A stretch of DNA of 64,000 nucleotides from Pseudomonas sp. SID14000. GTDB lineage: Bacteria; Pseudomonadota; Gammaproteobacteria; Pseudomonadales; Pseudomonadaceae. The notes under the pieces were generated by a model. It was not told the origin of the DNA, did not search any database, and saw nothing but the letters and a program-made list of their open reading frames with translations. The stretch is from contig NZ_NFZQ01000002.1 of assembly GCF_002165135.1 (NCBI RefSeq), positions 1 through 64,000 of the forward strand, given 5' to 3'. The position numbers were made by a program, and so were the translations under genes. Position 1 is the stretch's first letter, and every line of letters starts with the position of its first letter. Positions 18,053-28,766 of this stretch are shown piece by piece.

Positions 18053-18712
18053 ATGACGTTCAAGGCCCCGGACAGCCTCTCCGAGCAGATTGCCGATTAC
18101 CTGGCCGAGCGCATCATCCGTGGCGAGCTGGCGCCAGGCGAGCGTATCCAGGAGCAGAAGGTCACCCAGGCACTCAACGTCAGCCGCGGCTCGGTGCGCG
18201 AAGCGCTGTTGATCCTCGAACGCCGCCACCTGGTGGCGATCCTGCCGCGCCGTGGGGCCCACGTAACCGAGCTCGATGAGCGCAGTGTGCGCAGCTTGTG
18301 CGCACTGATGAGCGAGTTCTACATCCTGCTGGGTAACGCGGTTGCGCAAAAATGGCGCACCGATGCCGACCTGCGCCCGTTCCTGGAAATTCAGCAGCGC
18401 CTGCAGCGGGCCCATGACCAGTTGGACATCAAGGCCTTCGTCGCCGACAGCTTCGCGGTCATGCGGGCGGCCTATCCGTTCGCCGACAACCCGTTCCTGC
18501 AGGAAACCGTGGAAAACCTGCAGCCGGCCATGAGCCGTGCCTACTATCTGTCCCTGGAGCAGCGCCAGGCCAACATGATCGACTACCTGGACCTGTTCGC
18601 CCGCCTGCTCGACGCTGTTATCGCCCGTGACCTGCCGCGCATTCGCGAGGTGCTCACCGCCTACGGCCAGCGCAGCTGCGAACTGGTGCTGGCGGCGTTG
18701 GCCCGAGGCTGA
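18053..18712 (+). CDS. GntR-family (FCD domain) regulator upstream of smc
   Basis: A 219-residue regulator with an N-terminal winged helix (about 8-75; EQKVTQALNVSRGSVREALL) and a helical FCD domain. AAGGAAAACC precedes the ATG, and a -10-like TACAAT lies at 18007-18012. It is divergent from xdhA, which suggests control of the xdh operon, and its stop is three bases before the smc ATG, so smc shares its transcript. Its ligand and targets are not known from sequence. Confidence 0.85.
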   Translation: MTFKAPDSLSEQIADYLAERIIRGELAPGERIQEQKVTQALNVSRGSVREALLILERRHLVAILPRRGAHVTELDERSVRSLCALMSEFYILLGNAVAQKWRTDADLRPFLEIQQRLQRAHDQLDIKAFVADSFAVMRAAYPFADNPFLQETVENLQPAMSRAYYLSLEQRQANMIDYLDLFARLLDAVIARDLPRIREVLTAYGQRSCELVLAALARG

Positions 18713-18715
18713 CCG

Positions 18716-21700
18716 ATGCGCCTGAAGTGCATTCGCCTGGCCGGGTTCAAGTCGTTCGTCGACCCGACCACGGTCAACTTCCCCAGCAACATGGCGGCCG
18801 TGGTCGGCCCCAACGGCTGTGGCAAGTCCAATATCATCGATGCCGTGCGCTGGGTGATGGGCGAGAGTTCGGCGAAGAACCTGCGTGGCGAGTCGATGAC
18901 CGATGTCATCTTCAACGGCTCCAGTGGCCGTAAACCGGTCAGCCAGGCCAGCATCGAACTGGTGTTCGACAACAGCGAAACCACCCTGGTCGGCGAATAT
19001 GCCGCCTACGCCGAGATCTCGATCCGCCGCAAGGTCACCCGCGACGGGCAGAACAGCTACTACCTCAACGGTGCCAAGTGCCGCCGGCGCGATATCACCG
19101 ACATCTTCCTCGGTACCGGCCTGGGGCCGCGCAGCTACTCGATCATCGAGCAGGGCATGATCTCCAAGCTGATCGAGGCCAAGCCCGAGGAGCTGCGCAA
19201 CTTCATCGAGGAAGCCGCCGGCATTTCCAAGTACAAGGAACGCCGCCGTGAAACCGAGAGCCGCATCCGCCGCACCCAGGAAAACCTGGCGCGCCTGACC
19301 GACCTGCGCGAAGAGCTGGAACGCCAGCTGGAACGCCTGCACCGCCAGGCCCAGGCGGCCGAGAAGTATCGCGAATACAAGGCCCAGGAACGCCAGATGA
19401 AGGCGCGCCTGTCGGCCTTGCGCTGGCGTGACCTGGACGAACGGGTGCGCCAGCGCGAGGCGGTGATCGGCGACCAGGATGTGTCACATGAGGCGCTGGT
19501 GGCCGAGCAGCGCAATGCCGATGCCAGCATCGAGCGCCTGCGCGATGGCCATCACGAATTGTCCGAGCGCTTCAATCAGGTGCAGGGCCGCTTCTACTCG
19601 GTGGCCGGTGATATCGCCCGGGTCGAGCAGAGCATCCAGCATGGCCAGCAGCGCCTGCGCCAGTTGCAGGATGACTTCAAGGAAGCCGAGCGCACACGCC
19701 TGGAGACCGAATCGCACCTGGGCCACGACCGCACCCTGCTGGCGACCTTGGGCGAAGAGTTGGCCATGCTCGAACCTGAGCAGGAAATGACCCTGGCCGC
19801 TGCCGAAGAGGCCGCCGCCGCCCTTGAAGAGGCCGAGCTGTGCATGCACGGCTGGCAGGAACAGTGGGACAGCTTCAACAGCCGTTCCGCCGAGCCGCGC
19901 CGCCAGGCCGAAGTGCAGCAGGCGCGCCTGCAGCAGCTGGAAGCCAGCCTGGAGCGCCAGGCCGAGCGCCAGCGCAAGCTGGGCGAAGAGCGCGAGTTGC
20001 TGGGCAGCGACCCGCAGGATGCGGCCATGCTCGAACTGGCCGAGCAGCTGGCCAGCAGCGAAATGTTGCTGGAAGAGTTGCAGCTGTCCGAAGAGCAGGT
20101 GGTCGAGCGCCTGGAAGGCGCGCGTGAGCAACTGCAACAGGCTACCCAGGCGCAACAGCAGGCCCAGGGTGACCTGCAACGCCTGGGCGGCCGCCTGGCC
20201 TCGCTCGAAGCCTTGCAGCAAGCCGCCCTGGAGCCGGGGGCAGGTGCTGCGGACTGGCTGCAGGGCCAAGGCCTGGAGCAACAGCCGCGGCTGGCTGAAG
20301 GGTTGCGGGTAGAGCCAGGCTGGGAGCTTGCAGTAGAGACCGTGCTCGGCGCCGATCTGCAGGCTGTGCTGGTGGACGACTTCAATAATCTTGATTTTAC
20401 CGGCCTCGAGCAGGGCGAATTGCGCTTGCTGGTGGCTAGCGGTACTGGTTCATCGTTGCCCGGCAGCTTGCTGGAAAAGGTCGAAGGCCGTGTCGATCTG
20501 GCGCCTTGGCTGGGCCAGGTCAAGCCCGTGGAGGGCCTTGCCCAGGCGCTGGCACAGCGCGCCTCACTCGGCGAAGGCCAGAGCCTGGTCAGCCGTGATG
20601 GCTACTGGGTTGGCCGACACTTCCTGCGGGTGCGCCGTGGCGGCGAAGCCGAAGGCGGCGTGCTGGCACGCGGCCAGGAGATCGAGCGCCTGGGCCAGGA
20701 GCAACTGGAGCAGGAAGTGGCGCTGGAGCAGTTGGAGCAGCAACTGCAGGCCCTGCGCGTGCAGCAGCTGGAGCTGGAAGAACAGCGTGAACAACTGCGC
20801 CGTCGCACTCAGGAAGAAAACCGCCTGCATGGCGAGCTGAAGGCCAGCCTGTCGGCTGGCCGCGCACGTGCCGAGCAGGTCGAACTGCGCCGCCGGCGCC
20901 TGCAGGAAGAGCTGGCCGAACTGGAAGAGCAGCGTGCCCTGGAGCATGAGCAGCTGGGCGAAGCCCGCTTGCTGCTGCAGGAAGCCCTGGAACTGATGGC
21001 CCAGGACACCGAGCAGCGCGAGCAATTGATGGCCCGCCGCGACACGCTGCGCGAAAACCTCGATCGCGTGCGTCAGGAGGCCCGCCAGCACAAGGACCAC
21101 GCTCACCAGCTGGCTGTGCGCCTGGGCTCGCTGCGCGCCCAGCACGACTCCACCCGGCAGGCCCTGGAGCGCCTGGAGCAGCAGGCTGCGCGGCTGACCG
21201 AGCGCCAGGAGCAACTGAGCCTGAACCTGGAAGAGGGCGAGGCCCCGCAGGAAGAACTGCGCCTGAAGCTGGAGGAACTGCTGGAGCGGCGCATGGGCGT
21301 CGATGAGGAAATGCGCCAGGCCCGCCTGCACATGGATGAGGCCGACCGCGAACTGCGTGACGCCGAGAAGCGCCGCACCCAGGCCGAGCAGCAGGCCCAA
21401 CTGCTGCGCGGCCAGCTGGAACAACTGCGCCTGGAGTGCCAGGGGCTGGATGTGCGGCGCAAGACCTTGCAGGAGCAGTTGCTGGCTGATGGCTACGACC
21501 TGCAAGGGGTGCTCGCCACCCTCGAGGCCGAAGCCAGCGAGCAGGGCACCGAACAGGAGCTGGAGCAGCTCGAGGCGCGTATCCAGCGCCTGGGGGCGAT
21601 CAACCTGGCGGCCATCGAAGAGTACGAGCAGCAGTCCGAGCGCAAGCGCTACCTGGATGCCCAGGACGCCGACCTGGTCGAAGCCCTGGAAACCCTGGAA

Positions 21701-22204
21701 AACGTCATCCGCAAGATCGACAAGGAAACCCGCAACCGCTTCAAGGATACCTTTGATCAGATAAATGCCGGATTACAGGCACTTTTCCCAAAAGTTTTCG
21801 GTGGTGGCAGCGCTTATCTGGAACTGACGGGCGAAGATTTACTCGATACAGGGGTGACGATCATGGCGCGACCACCGGGCAAGAAGAACAGCACCATCCA
21901 TCTGCTATCCGGCGGCGAGAAGGCACTGACCGCATTGGCGCTGGTGTTTGCCATTTTCAAGTTGAACCCCGCACCGTTCTGCATGCTCGACGAGGTCGAC
22001 GCGCCGCTGGACGATGCCAACGTCGGGCGTTACGCCCGTCTGGTCAAGGAAATGAGTGAAAGCGTGCAGTTCATCTATATCACCCATAACAAGATTGCCA
22101 TGGAGATGGCGGATCAATTGATGGGGGTGACCATGCATGAACCGGGGTGTTCACGTCTGGTTGCCGTTGACGTGGAGGAGGCTATGGCCATGGTCGACGC
22201 CTGA
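18716..22204 (+). CDS. smc: Chromosome segregation ATPase Smc
   Basis: A 1162-residue structural-maintenance-of-chromosomes protein. It has Walker A GPNGCGKSN (31-39), long coiled coils (about 165-500 and 660-1000) rich in Glu, Arg, Leu and Gln, a hinge (about 505-650), signature LLSGGEKALTAL (near 1062) and Walker B FCMLDEVDAPLD (near 1087). Length is standard. It works as a dimer, with ScpAB in other bacteria, to organise and segregate the chromosome. It is tightly coupled to the GntR gene and followed by zipA, the usual pseudomonad order. Confidence 0.97.
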   Translation: MRLKCIRLAGFKSFVDPTTVNFPSNMAAVVGPNGCGKSNIIDAVRWVMGESSAKNLRGESMTDVIFNGSSGRKPVSQASIELVFDNSETTLVGEYAAYAEISIRRKVTRDGQNSYYLNGAKCRRRDITDIFLGTGLGPRSYSIIEQGMISKLIEAKPEELRNFIEEAAGISKYKERRRETESRIRRTQENLARLTDLREELERQLERLHRQAQAAEKYREYKAQERQMKARLSALRWRDLDERVRQREAVIGDQDVSHEALVAEQRNADASIERLRDGHHELSERFNQVQGRFYSVAGDIARVEQSIQHGQQRLRQLQDDFKEAERTRLETESHLGHDRTLLATLGEELAMLEPEQEMTLAAAEEAAAALEEAELCMHGWQEQWDSFNSRSAEPRRQAEVQQARLQQLEASLERQAERQRKLGEERELLGSDPQDAAMLELAEQLASSEMLLEELQLSEEQVVERLEGAREQLQQATQAQQQAQGDLQRLGGRLASLEALQQAALEPGAGAADWLQGQGLEQQPRLAEGLRVEPGWELAVETVLGADLQAVLVDDFNNLDFTGLEQGELRLLVASGTGSSLPGSLLEKVEGRVDLAPWLGQVKPVEGLAQALAQRASLGEGQSLVSRDGYWVGRHFLRVRRGGEAEGGVLARGQEIERLGQEQLEQEVALEQLEQQLQALRVQQLELEEQREQLRRRTQEENRLHGELKASLSAGRARAEQVELRRRRLQEELAELEEQRALEHEQLGEARLLLQEALELMAQDTEQREQLMARRDTLRENLDRVRQEARQHKDHAHQLAVRLGSLRAQHDSTRQALERLEQQAARLTERQEQLSLNLEEGEAPQEELRLKLEELLERRMGVDEEMRQARLHMDEADRELRDAEKRRTQAEQQAQLLRGQLEQLRLECQGLDVRRKTLQEQLLADGYDLQGVLATLEAEASEQGTEQELEQLEARIQRLGAINLAAIEEYEQQSERKRYLDAQDADLVEALETLENVIRKIDKETRNRFKDTFDQINAGLQALFPKVFGGGSAYLELTGEDLLDTGVTIMARPPGKKNSTIHLLSGGEKALTALALVFAIFKLNPAPFCMLDEVDAPLDDANVGRYARLVKEMSESVQFIYITHNKIAMEMADQLMGVTMHEPGCSRLVAVDVEEAMAMVDA

Positions 22205-22409
22205 TGCTCGACGATAAGGGCACATTCTGTAGCGAAATGCCCCCGCCATGTGCGACAGACGGTGTAAAGTTGTCTTTGGTCGTGCTAGCTTAATGTCACT
22301 CGTTTTTTGCGTGGGTAAAACGCCTGTCAGAACATAGAGTTGGCGCCACGTGTTAAAGGGCTTTGAACCCTTTGTTTTCAAGCATATTTTTATAGAGGCA
22401 CGGAATTAC

Positions 22410-23300
22410 ATGGAAATCGGTCTGCGCGAGTGGCTGATCGTCATCGGCATCATTGTCATTGCCGGGATTCTTTTCGACGGCTGGCGCCGCATGCGCGGCG
22501 GGAAAGGCAAGTTGAAATTCCGTCTGGATCGCAGTTATTCCAACCTGCCGGACGAGGAAGGCAATGCCGAAGTGCTTGGCCCGTCGCGGGTGCTGGATAC
22601 CCACAAGGAGCCTGAGCTGGACGAAAGCGACCTGCCGTCGCTCAGCGCTTCTGCGCGTGATCGCGAGCGCGAGCCCAGGCCGGCCAAGGCCAGCAAGCGC
22701 GGCAAGCGCGCCACCGCTGCTGCGGATGCGCAGCAGGGCGACCTGAACCTGAGCGCCGAGCCACGCGAGCCAGACCTGTTTGCCGACAGCGATGACGACT
22801 TTGCCGCGGAGAATACCCGCAGCAACGCTGCGGCGCCTGCCAGCAGCAGCGTCAAGGAGCTGCCGCCGGCCGAGGAAGTGCTGGTGATCAGCGTGATCTC
22901 TCGCGACGAGGGCGGCTTCAAGGGCCCGGCGCTGCTGCAGAACATTCTGGAAAGCGGCCTGCGCTTTGGCGAAATGGACATCTTCCACCGTCACGAGAGC
23001 ATGGCCGGCCACGGCGAAGTGCTGTTCTCCATGGCCAACGCCGTCAAGCCTGGCGTGTTCGACCTGGACGACATCGACCACTTCAGCACTCGCGCGGTGA
23101 GCTTCTTCCTCGGCCTGCCGGGCCCGCGTCATCCGAAGCAGGCCTTCGACGTGATGGTGGCTGCGGCGCGCAAGCTGGCGCACGAACTGAACGGTGAGCT
23201 CAAGGACGACCAGCGCAGCGTGCTGACCGCCCAGACCATCGAGCACTACCGCCAGCGCATCGTCGAGTTCGAGCGCCGTGCGCTGACCCAGAAGCGCTGA
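22410..23300 (+). CDS. zipA: Cell division protein ZipA
   Basis: A 296-residue bitopic membrane protein that tethers FtsZ to the membrane at the septum. It has an N-terminal anchor ([20 protein letters not shown]), a basic then charged linker (about 25-150) and a C-terminal FtsZ-binding domain (from about 155, [20 protein letters not shown]). ATG 22410 was chosen because the membrane anchor begins there and AGAGG lies upstream. It sits between smc and ligA, as in other pseudomonads. Confidence 0.94.
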   Translation: MEIGLREWLIVIGIIVIAGILFDGWRRMRGGKGKLKFRLDRSYSNLPDEEGNAEVLGPSRVLDTHKEPELDESDLPSLSASARDREREPRPAKASKRGKRATAAADAQQGDLNLSAEPREPDLFADSDDDFAAENTRSNAAAPASSSVKELPPAEEVLVISVISRDEGGFKGPALLQNILESGLRFGEMDIFHRHESMAGHGEVLFSMANAVKPGVFDLDDIDHFSTRAVSFFLGLPGPRHPKQAFDVMVAAARKLAHELNGELKDDQRSVLTAQTIEHYRQRIVEFERRALTQKR

Positions 23301-23364
23301 CAGATCCAGACGAAAGAGCAGCCTTAGGGCGTGCTGGTCGGTTCGGGTGTTGTTATCGCCTGCT

Positions 23365-23462
23365 CCGGCCTCTTCGCGGGTAAACCCGCTCCCACAGGGA
23401 CATCACAGCCCTTGAGGTTTGTGGTGTCCCTGTGGGAGCGGGTTTACCCGCGAAGAGGCCGG
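23365..23462. repeat. Inverted REP pair between zipA and ligA
   Basis: Two facing copies of CCGGCCTCTTCGCGGGTAAA-CCCGCTCCCACAGG with a short spacer. Confidence 0.82.
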
Positions 23463-23474
23463 AACAGGCAATAA

Positions 23475-25868
<2,394 letters not shown>

Positions 25869-25873
25869 AGCCA

Positions 25874-25965
25874 AATCCCCTGTAGCTTGCCCGCTCCCAC
25901 AGGTCCTGCGCTGGTCTTGCTGTCAGCGCTACCCCTGTAGGAGCGGGTTCACCCGCGAATTGGCA
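25874..25965. repeat. Degenerate REP pair after ligA
   Basis: A partial REP (CTGTAGCTTGCCCGCTCCCA) followed by a fuller one (CCTGTAGGAGCGGGTTCACC-CGCGAA). Confidence 0.6.
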
Positions 25966-26027
25966 GCCCCAGTCCACCCCAACCCGGACAAGTCATTGAG
26001 AAATGATGACTTTTTCTCCTCCAGAGG

Positions 26028-26055
26028 TTGTATCTGCCCCCAAGACCGGTACAAT
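26028..26055 (+). promoter_or_regulatory. Promoter of the 4.5S RNA
   Basis: TTGTAT (26028-26033) and TACAAT (26050-26055), 16 bases apart, form a good sigma-70 promoter. It would start the transcript about 26 bases before the mature RNA, matching the RNase P-removed leader known for E. coli 4.5S RNA. Confidence 0.6.
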
Positions 26056-26087
26056 GGCGCCACTCGCTGTTCAGCGAGCCTTGTAGT

Positions 26088-26197
26088 GGTGGCCCCATCG
26101 GTCCCCCCGCATTGATTACCCGTTAACCTGGTCAGGCCCGGAAGGGAGCAGCCATAGCGGGAACATCGAGTGCCGGGGTGTGGCTGGTGGGGCTGCC
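26088..26197 (+). ncRNA. ffs: 4.5S RNA (bacterial SRP RNA)
   Basis: The signal recognition particle RNA. The invariant apical region GGTCAGGCCCGGAAGGGAGC followed by AGCC is present. The ends GGTGGCCCCA (26088-26097) and TGGGGCTGCC (26188-26197) pair completely with two G-U wobbles, giving a 110-base hairpin like E. coli 4.5S RNA. It binds Ffh and directs membrane proteins to the translocon. It normally lies close to dnaX in pseudomonads; here about 7.7 kb separates them. Confidence 0.95.
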
Positions 26198-26211
26198 TCC
26201 ATTACGCAAGT

Positions 26212-26227
26212 CCTTGAATTCTCAAGG
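26212..26227 (+). terminator. Palindrome after the 4.5S RNA, possible terminator
   Basis: CCTTGAATTCTCAAGG pairs as CCTTGA/TCAAGG with a four-base loop, then ATTTCTCG. The U-run is weak. It could end the 4.5S transcript and marks the start of the accessory segment. Confidence 0.35.
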
Positions 26228-26301
26228 ATTTCTCGCTCAATAATCTTGAAGTGTGACAGCGTTTAGGTACACCTGAGTGGTGCATTGTGCATCATAGCTG
26301 C

Positions 26302-26817
26302 TTACGTCTTTCCTAGCCATCGTACCCATCTCCTGTTAGTGTGCCGCACAGCCAGCTTTTCGGCGATGTCTATTGCGAAGCGGAGTATGTTTGCTGTCTC
26401 AGCGAAGGTGTCTGGGTCATTCGTACCTTGGTAGATGATTCCACCTTCTGTCACATCCTGGACTACGCTATCGGCGTATTGGTAGAAGGTGACCACCAGT
26501 TGTGCATCCTCCGGTGGCAGGTAGCCCAGTCTTCCAACGTTAGCCACGTACACTCTGCAGTAGTGCTCTGGAATTCGTACTTGCAGCGAAGCCTCTGGTC
26601 GCTCCTCTTCGGGCAAGGCGCGGAGAGCCTCCCCAATCTCGATTAGACCGGTAAGGTATTTCCTTTCTTCAGCAATCTTTTTCAATGCCAATACTTCGGC
26701 CACGATTGCAACACGTACGCTGGTGCGTTCTTGCCAGCGTTGCCAAAGCCAGCTACCAGTGGCTACAGCTGCTGTGACAAGTAGTCCTGCGGTGCTAATG
26801 ATCTCGCTAGTCTGCAT
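26302..26817 (-). CDS. Hypothetical protein with one N-terminal membrane helix
   Basis: A 171-residue protein that I do not recognise. Residues about 6-26 (SEIISTAGLLVTAAVATGSW) form one membrane helix. A basic/aromatic stretch WLWQRWQER and a soluble helical part with EVLALKKIAEERKYL follow. Start ATG 26817 was chosen, with AAAAGG upstream; GTG 26820 is equally possible. Base composition is lower in GC than the core genes, and it lies in the accessory segment after the 4.5S RNA. Confidence 0.55.
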   Translation of the reverse strand: MQTSEIISTAGLLVTAAVATGSWLWQRWQERTSVRVAIVAEVLALKKIAEERKYLTGLIEIGEALRALPEEERPEASLQVRIPEHYCRVYVANVGRLGYLPPEDAQLVVTFYQYADSVVQDVTEGGIIYQGTNDPDTFAETANILRFAIDIAEKLAVRHTNRRWVRWLGKT

Positions 26818-26869
26818 CACATGGCCTTTTCGTTGGGGGCAGAGGCGTGCTAAATCGAGTTCACATATC

Positions 26870-27046
26870 CTATCTTTTTTTAAGGTAGCGCCGAAGTGCG
26901 TTGTCGCCTAGCTGCGTGATTGAGTACATTGGCCCACCATCAGGATCAGAGGCGGTCTCCTGCTCGATCTGAATTGCCCGTACCCCAGCCTGGCCCCATG
27001 ACCTTATTCTGTGGCTCCGCCTCTCGTGATTCGGCCTTTTACGTTG
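26870..27046 (-). pseudogene. Truncated coding remnant with no start codon
   Basis: A 58-codon open stretch ends at TAG 26872-26870 and is bounded upstream by TAA at 27049-27047. It reads as protein-like sequence (for example GQAGVRAIQIEQETASDPDG, then PMYSITQLGDNALRRYLKKR) but its first start codon is far inside. The end resembles a winged-helix terminal part. It looks like the 3' end of a gene whose 5' part was lost. The rest of the 375-base gap (26818-27192) holds nothing I can assign. Confidence 0.45.
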
Positions 27047-27192
27047 TTAAAATCTTGCTCGCTTGAGCTTCAGGCGTGTTGGTCTGGCACAGGGTCAGCA
27101 GCCATGCACCACCTGCATCTTATTGGAACTGGCGATGTGTCCAGAGAGTGTGGCATTGTGCTACTTACTAAGGGGTAGGTGAGGGGCTGTAG

Positions 27193-27819
27193 ATGTTCGA
27201 ACAAATCTTCTTGGGTGGTGAAGACAAGACGTCAGAGATCAAGGAGTTCGGGGAGGTCATCGGGCTGAATCGCCTTGCACCGGACAGGTTCAGTTCTTAC
27301 TTTGTCATACAGCTATATTGCCAAATGCTCCTTACTGGTAATTCTCCTAGTCGGATCATGGCGGAAGTTGAGGCGCTAGAGAATACTGAGAAACAGAGTG
27401 CGACCAAACCACCTGCTCGGTTCGATAGATTGCCACTCAAAGGGCTGTGGCATAAGCATCATCTAATTCCTGGCTTGTCTTCGATGGCGAAAAATTTACT
27501 GAACGGCCTAAAGAGAAATGGCCTTCCCGGGCTGACAGAAAAGGTTCGAGAGGCAGAGGCGTCAGGCGAGGAGCGGTTCTTAGGAGAGCAAGACATTGCT
27601 GAAATTGCGAAGGAAGCAGTTGAAGATAACTATCGACGACGATATGGTGCGGGTGAGATGACAGGAGAATGGATTGTTTATGCTGTCCATGAAGGGCGAA
27701 ATTACTATCTTTGTCTGGGAACGCATAACTCCGGGGATGACGAGCTAAGAAAGCAGATTGATTCGATTTGCGTGCCGGAGTTCCCATTCTTGAAAAATAT
27801 TCTCGCTCCGCTAAATTAG
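27193..27819 (+). CDS. Hypothetical protein in accessory segment
   Basis: A 208-residue protein that I do not recognise. GAGGGG before the ATG and an open frame with normal composition support it as real. A motif GLWHKHHLIPGLSSMAKNLL (near 84-103) and a C-terminal part with EWIVYAVHEGRNYYLCLGTH look like a folded domain, not a shadow frame. No signal peptide or membrane segment is seen. It is convergent with the ATPase/DUF4435 pair and could be a separate defence or cargo gene; that is only context. Confidence 0.6.
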   Translation: MFEQIFLGGEDKTSEIKEFGEVIGLNRLAPDRFSSYFVIQLYCQMLLTGNSPSRIMAEVEALENTEKQSATKPPARFDRLPLKGLWHKHHLIPGLSSMAKNLLNGLKRNGLPGLTEKVREAEASGEERFLGEQDIAEIAKEAVEDNYRRRYGAGEMTGEWIVYAVHEGRNYYLCLGTHNSGDDELRKQIDSICVPEFPFLKNILAPLN

Positions 27820-27877
27820 TAGCTTTGTCTCGCCTTAGCGTGCCTCAGTTTGCAGAAGCACGCATCTGAAGTAAGTA

Positions 27878-28765
27878 TTAGTGAGAGACAAATGTCTTAC
27901 CGTTTATCACCTCATGAAGTGCGTTTTTAAGATTCTCTAGGCGTTCGAGAGAGCAATATTTGGCAAGCCTGAACATAAGACTAGGGATGCTTGTAGATCC
28001 AGTTACTTTTGATCGTATAAAGAAGGTTAAAAGTGGGAGAAGATAATCTTTTCCAGATACCACGTCCATTGGCCTCAGGTCTTTGGATAGCTCCGTGATT
28101 TCTTGAATGAGCAAATTCCAATCTTGCTCGCCTACTTCTTTAATGCATTCATCAGAAATATCTGATTTCAACTTGATTATTTTTCCCATATCAATAACTG
28201 GCCCGGCTGCCCTTGTGTGCTGGGTGACTATTGATGATAGCCCATTTGAAACAGTCTTCAGGCTCGGCTTTGCTTTTCTTGCGGCAGCAAATACAATGAA
28301 GAGCTGTTTCAATTCAGGATGGATTGGGTCGAAATAATTATTCCATTCATGATCTGGTAGAGCGTCTTCACGTTTGACGGTGCCTGAACCTTCAACTATT
28401 AATTCTCGTGCTGCCTCGCAGCAGAATAAATAGTTTTCAATGCAGTATGCGTTGAGTTGAAATAGGTTCAAATACCCTTGCTCCCGCTCGCCAAGCAAAA
28501 GGTTCAGGTCTCCGTCGATTAAGAATAATGCAGGGCTTTCACCGTCATACTCTGAGCAGTTTTTCAGAACATGGTCGCGTCCGTGTAGAGGGACTATCTT
28601 TTTAATTTGCTGTCCGTCAACCATCATCCTATTAAATAGCTCAAGATAGAATGCTTCTGAATTGCTGTCTTCAACATAAATTTCAATAGGTTGAAGCTCC
28701 CTGTAGAGTAGACCTATACTCTCGCTAGCAGGTGCAGACCATGATGGGATTTCGTCAAGTGACAT
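27878..28765 (-). CDS. DUF4435/TOPRIM-like protein (AriB-like, PARIS defence)
   Basis: A 295-residue protein with a DUF4435-type TOPRIM-like fold: acidic segment IYVEDSNSEAFYLELF (E32, E37), DxD-like FLIDGDLN (D84, D86) and the family-typical YCIENYLF. ATG 28765 lies one base after the ATPase stop (TGACATG) with GGTGGGA upstream, so the pair is translationally coupled; a GTG at 28777 would overlap. In the PARIS anti-phage system, AriB is a DUF4435 effector nuclease held by the ATPase AriA and released by phage anti-restriction proteins, then cleaving host tRNA. Assignment to PARIS is by gene pair and motifs. Confidence 0.75.
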   Translation of the reverse strand: MSLDEIPSWSAPASESIGLLYRELQPIEIYVEDSNSEAFYLELFNRMMVDGQQIKKIVPLHGRDHVLKNCSEYDGESPALFLIDGDLNLLLGEREQGYLNLFQLNAYCIENYLFCCEAARELIVEGSGTVKREDALPDHEWNNYFDPIHPELKQLFIVFAAARKAKPSLKTVSNGLSSIVTQHTRAAGPVIDMGKIIKLKSDISDECIKEVGEQDWNLLIQEITELSKDLRPMDVVSGKDYLLPLLTFFIRSKVTGSTSIPSLMFRLAKYCSLERLENLKNALHEVINGKTFVSH

Positions 28766-28766
28766 G

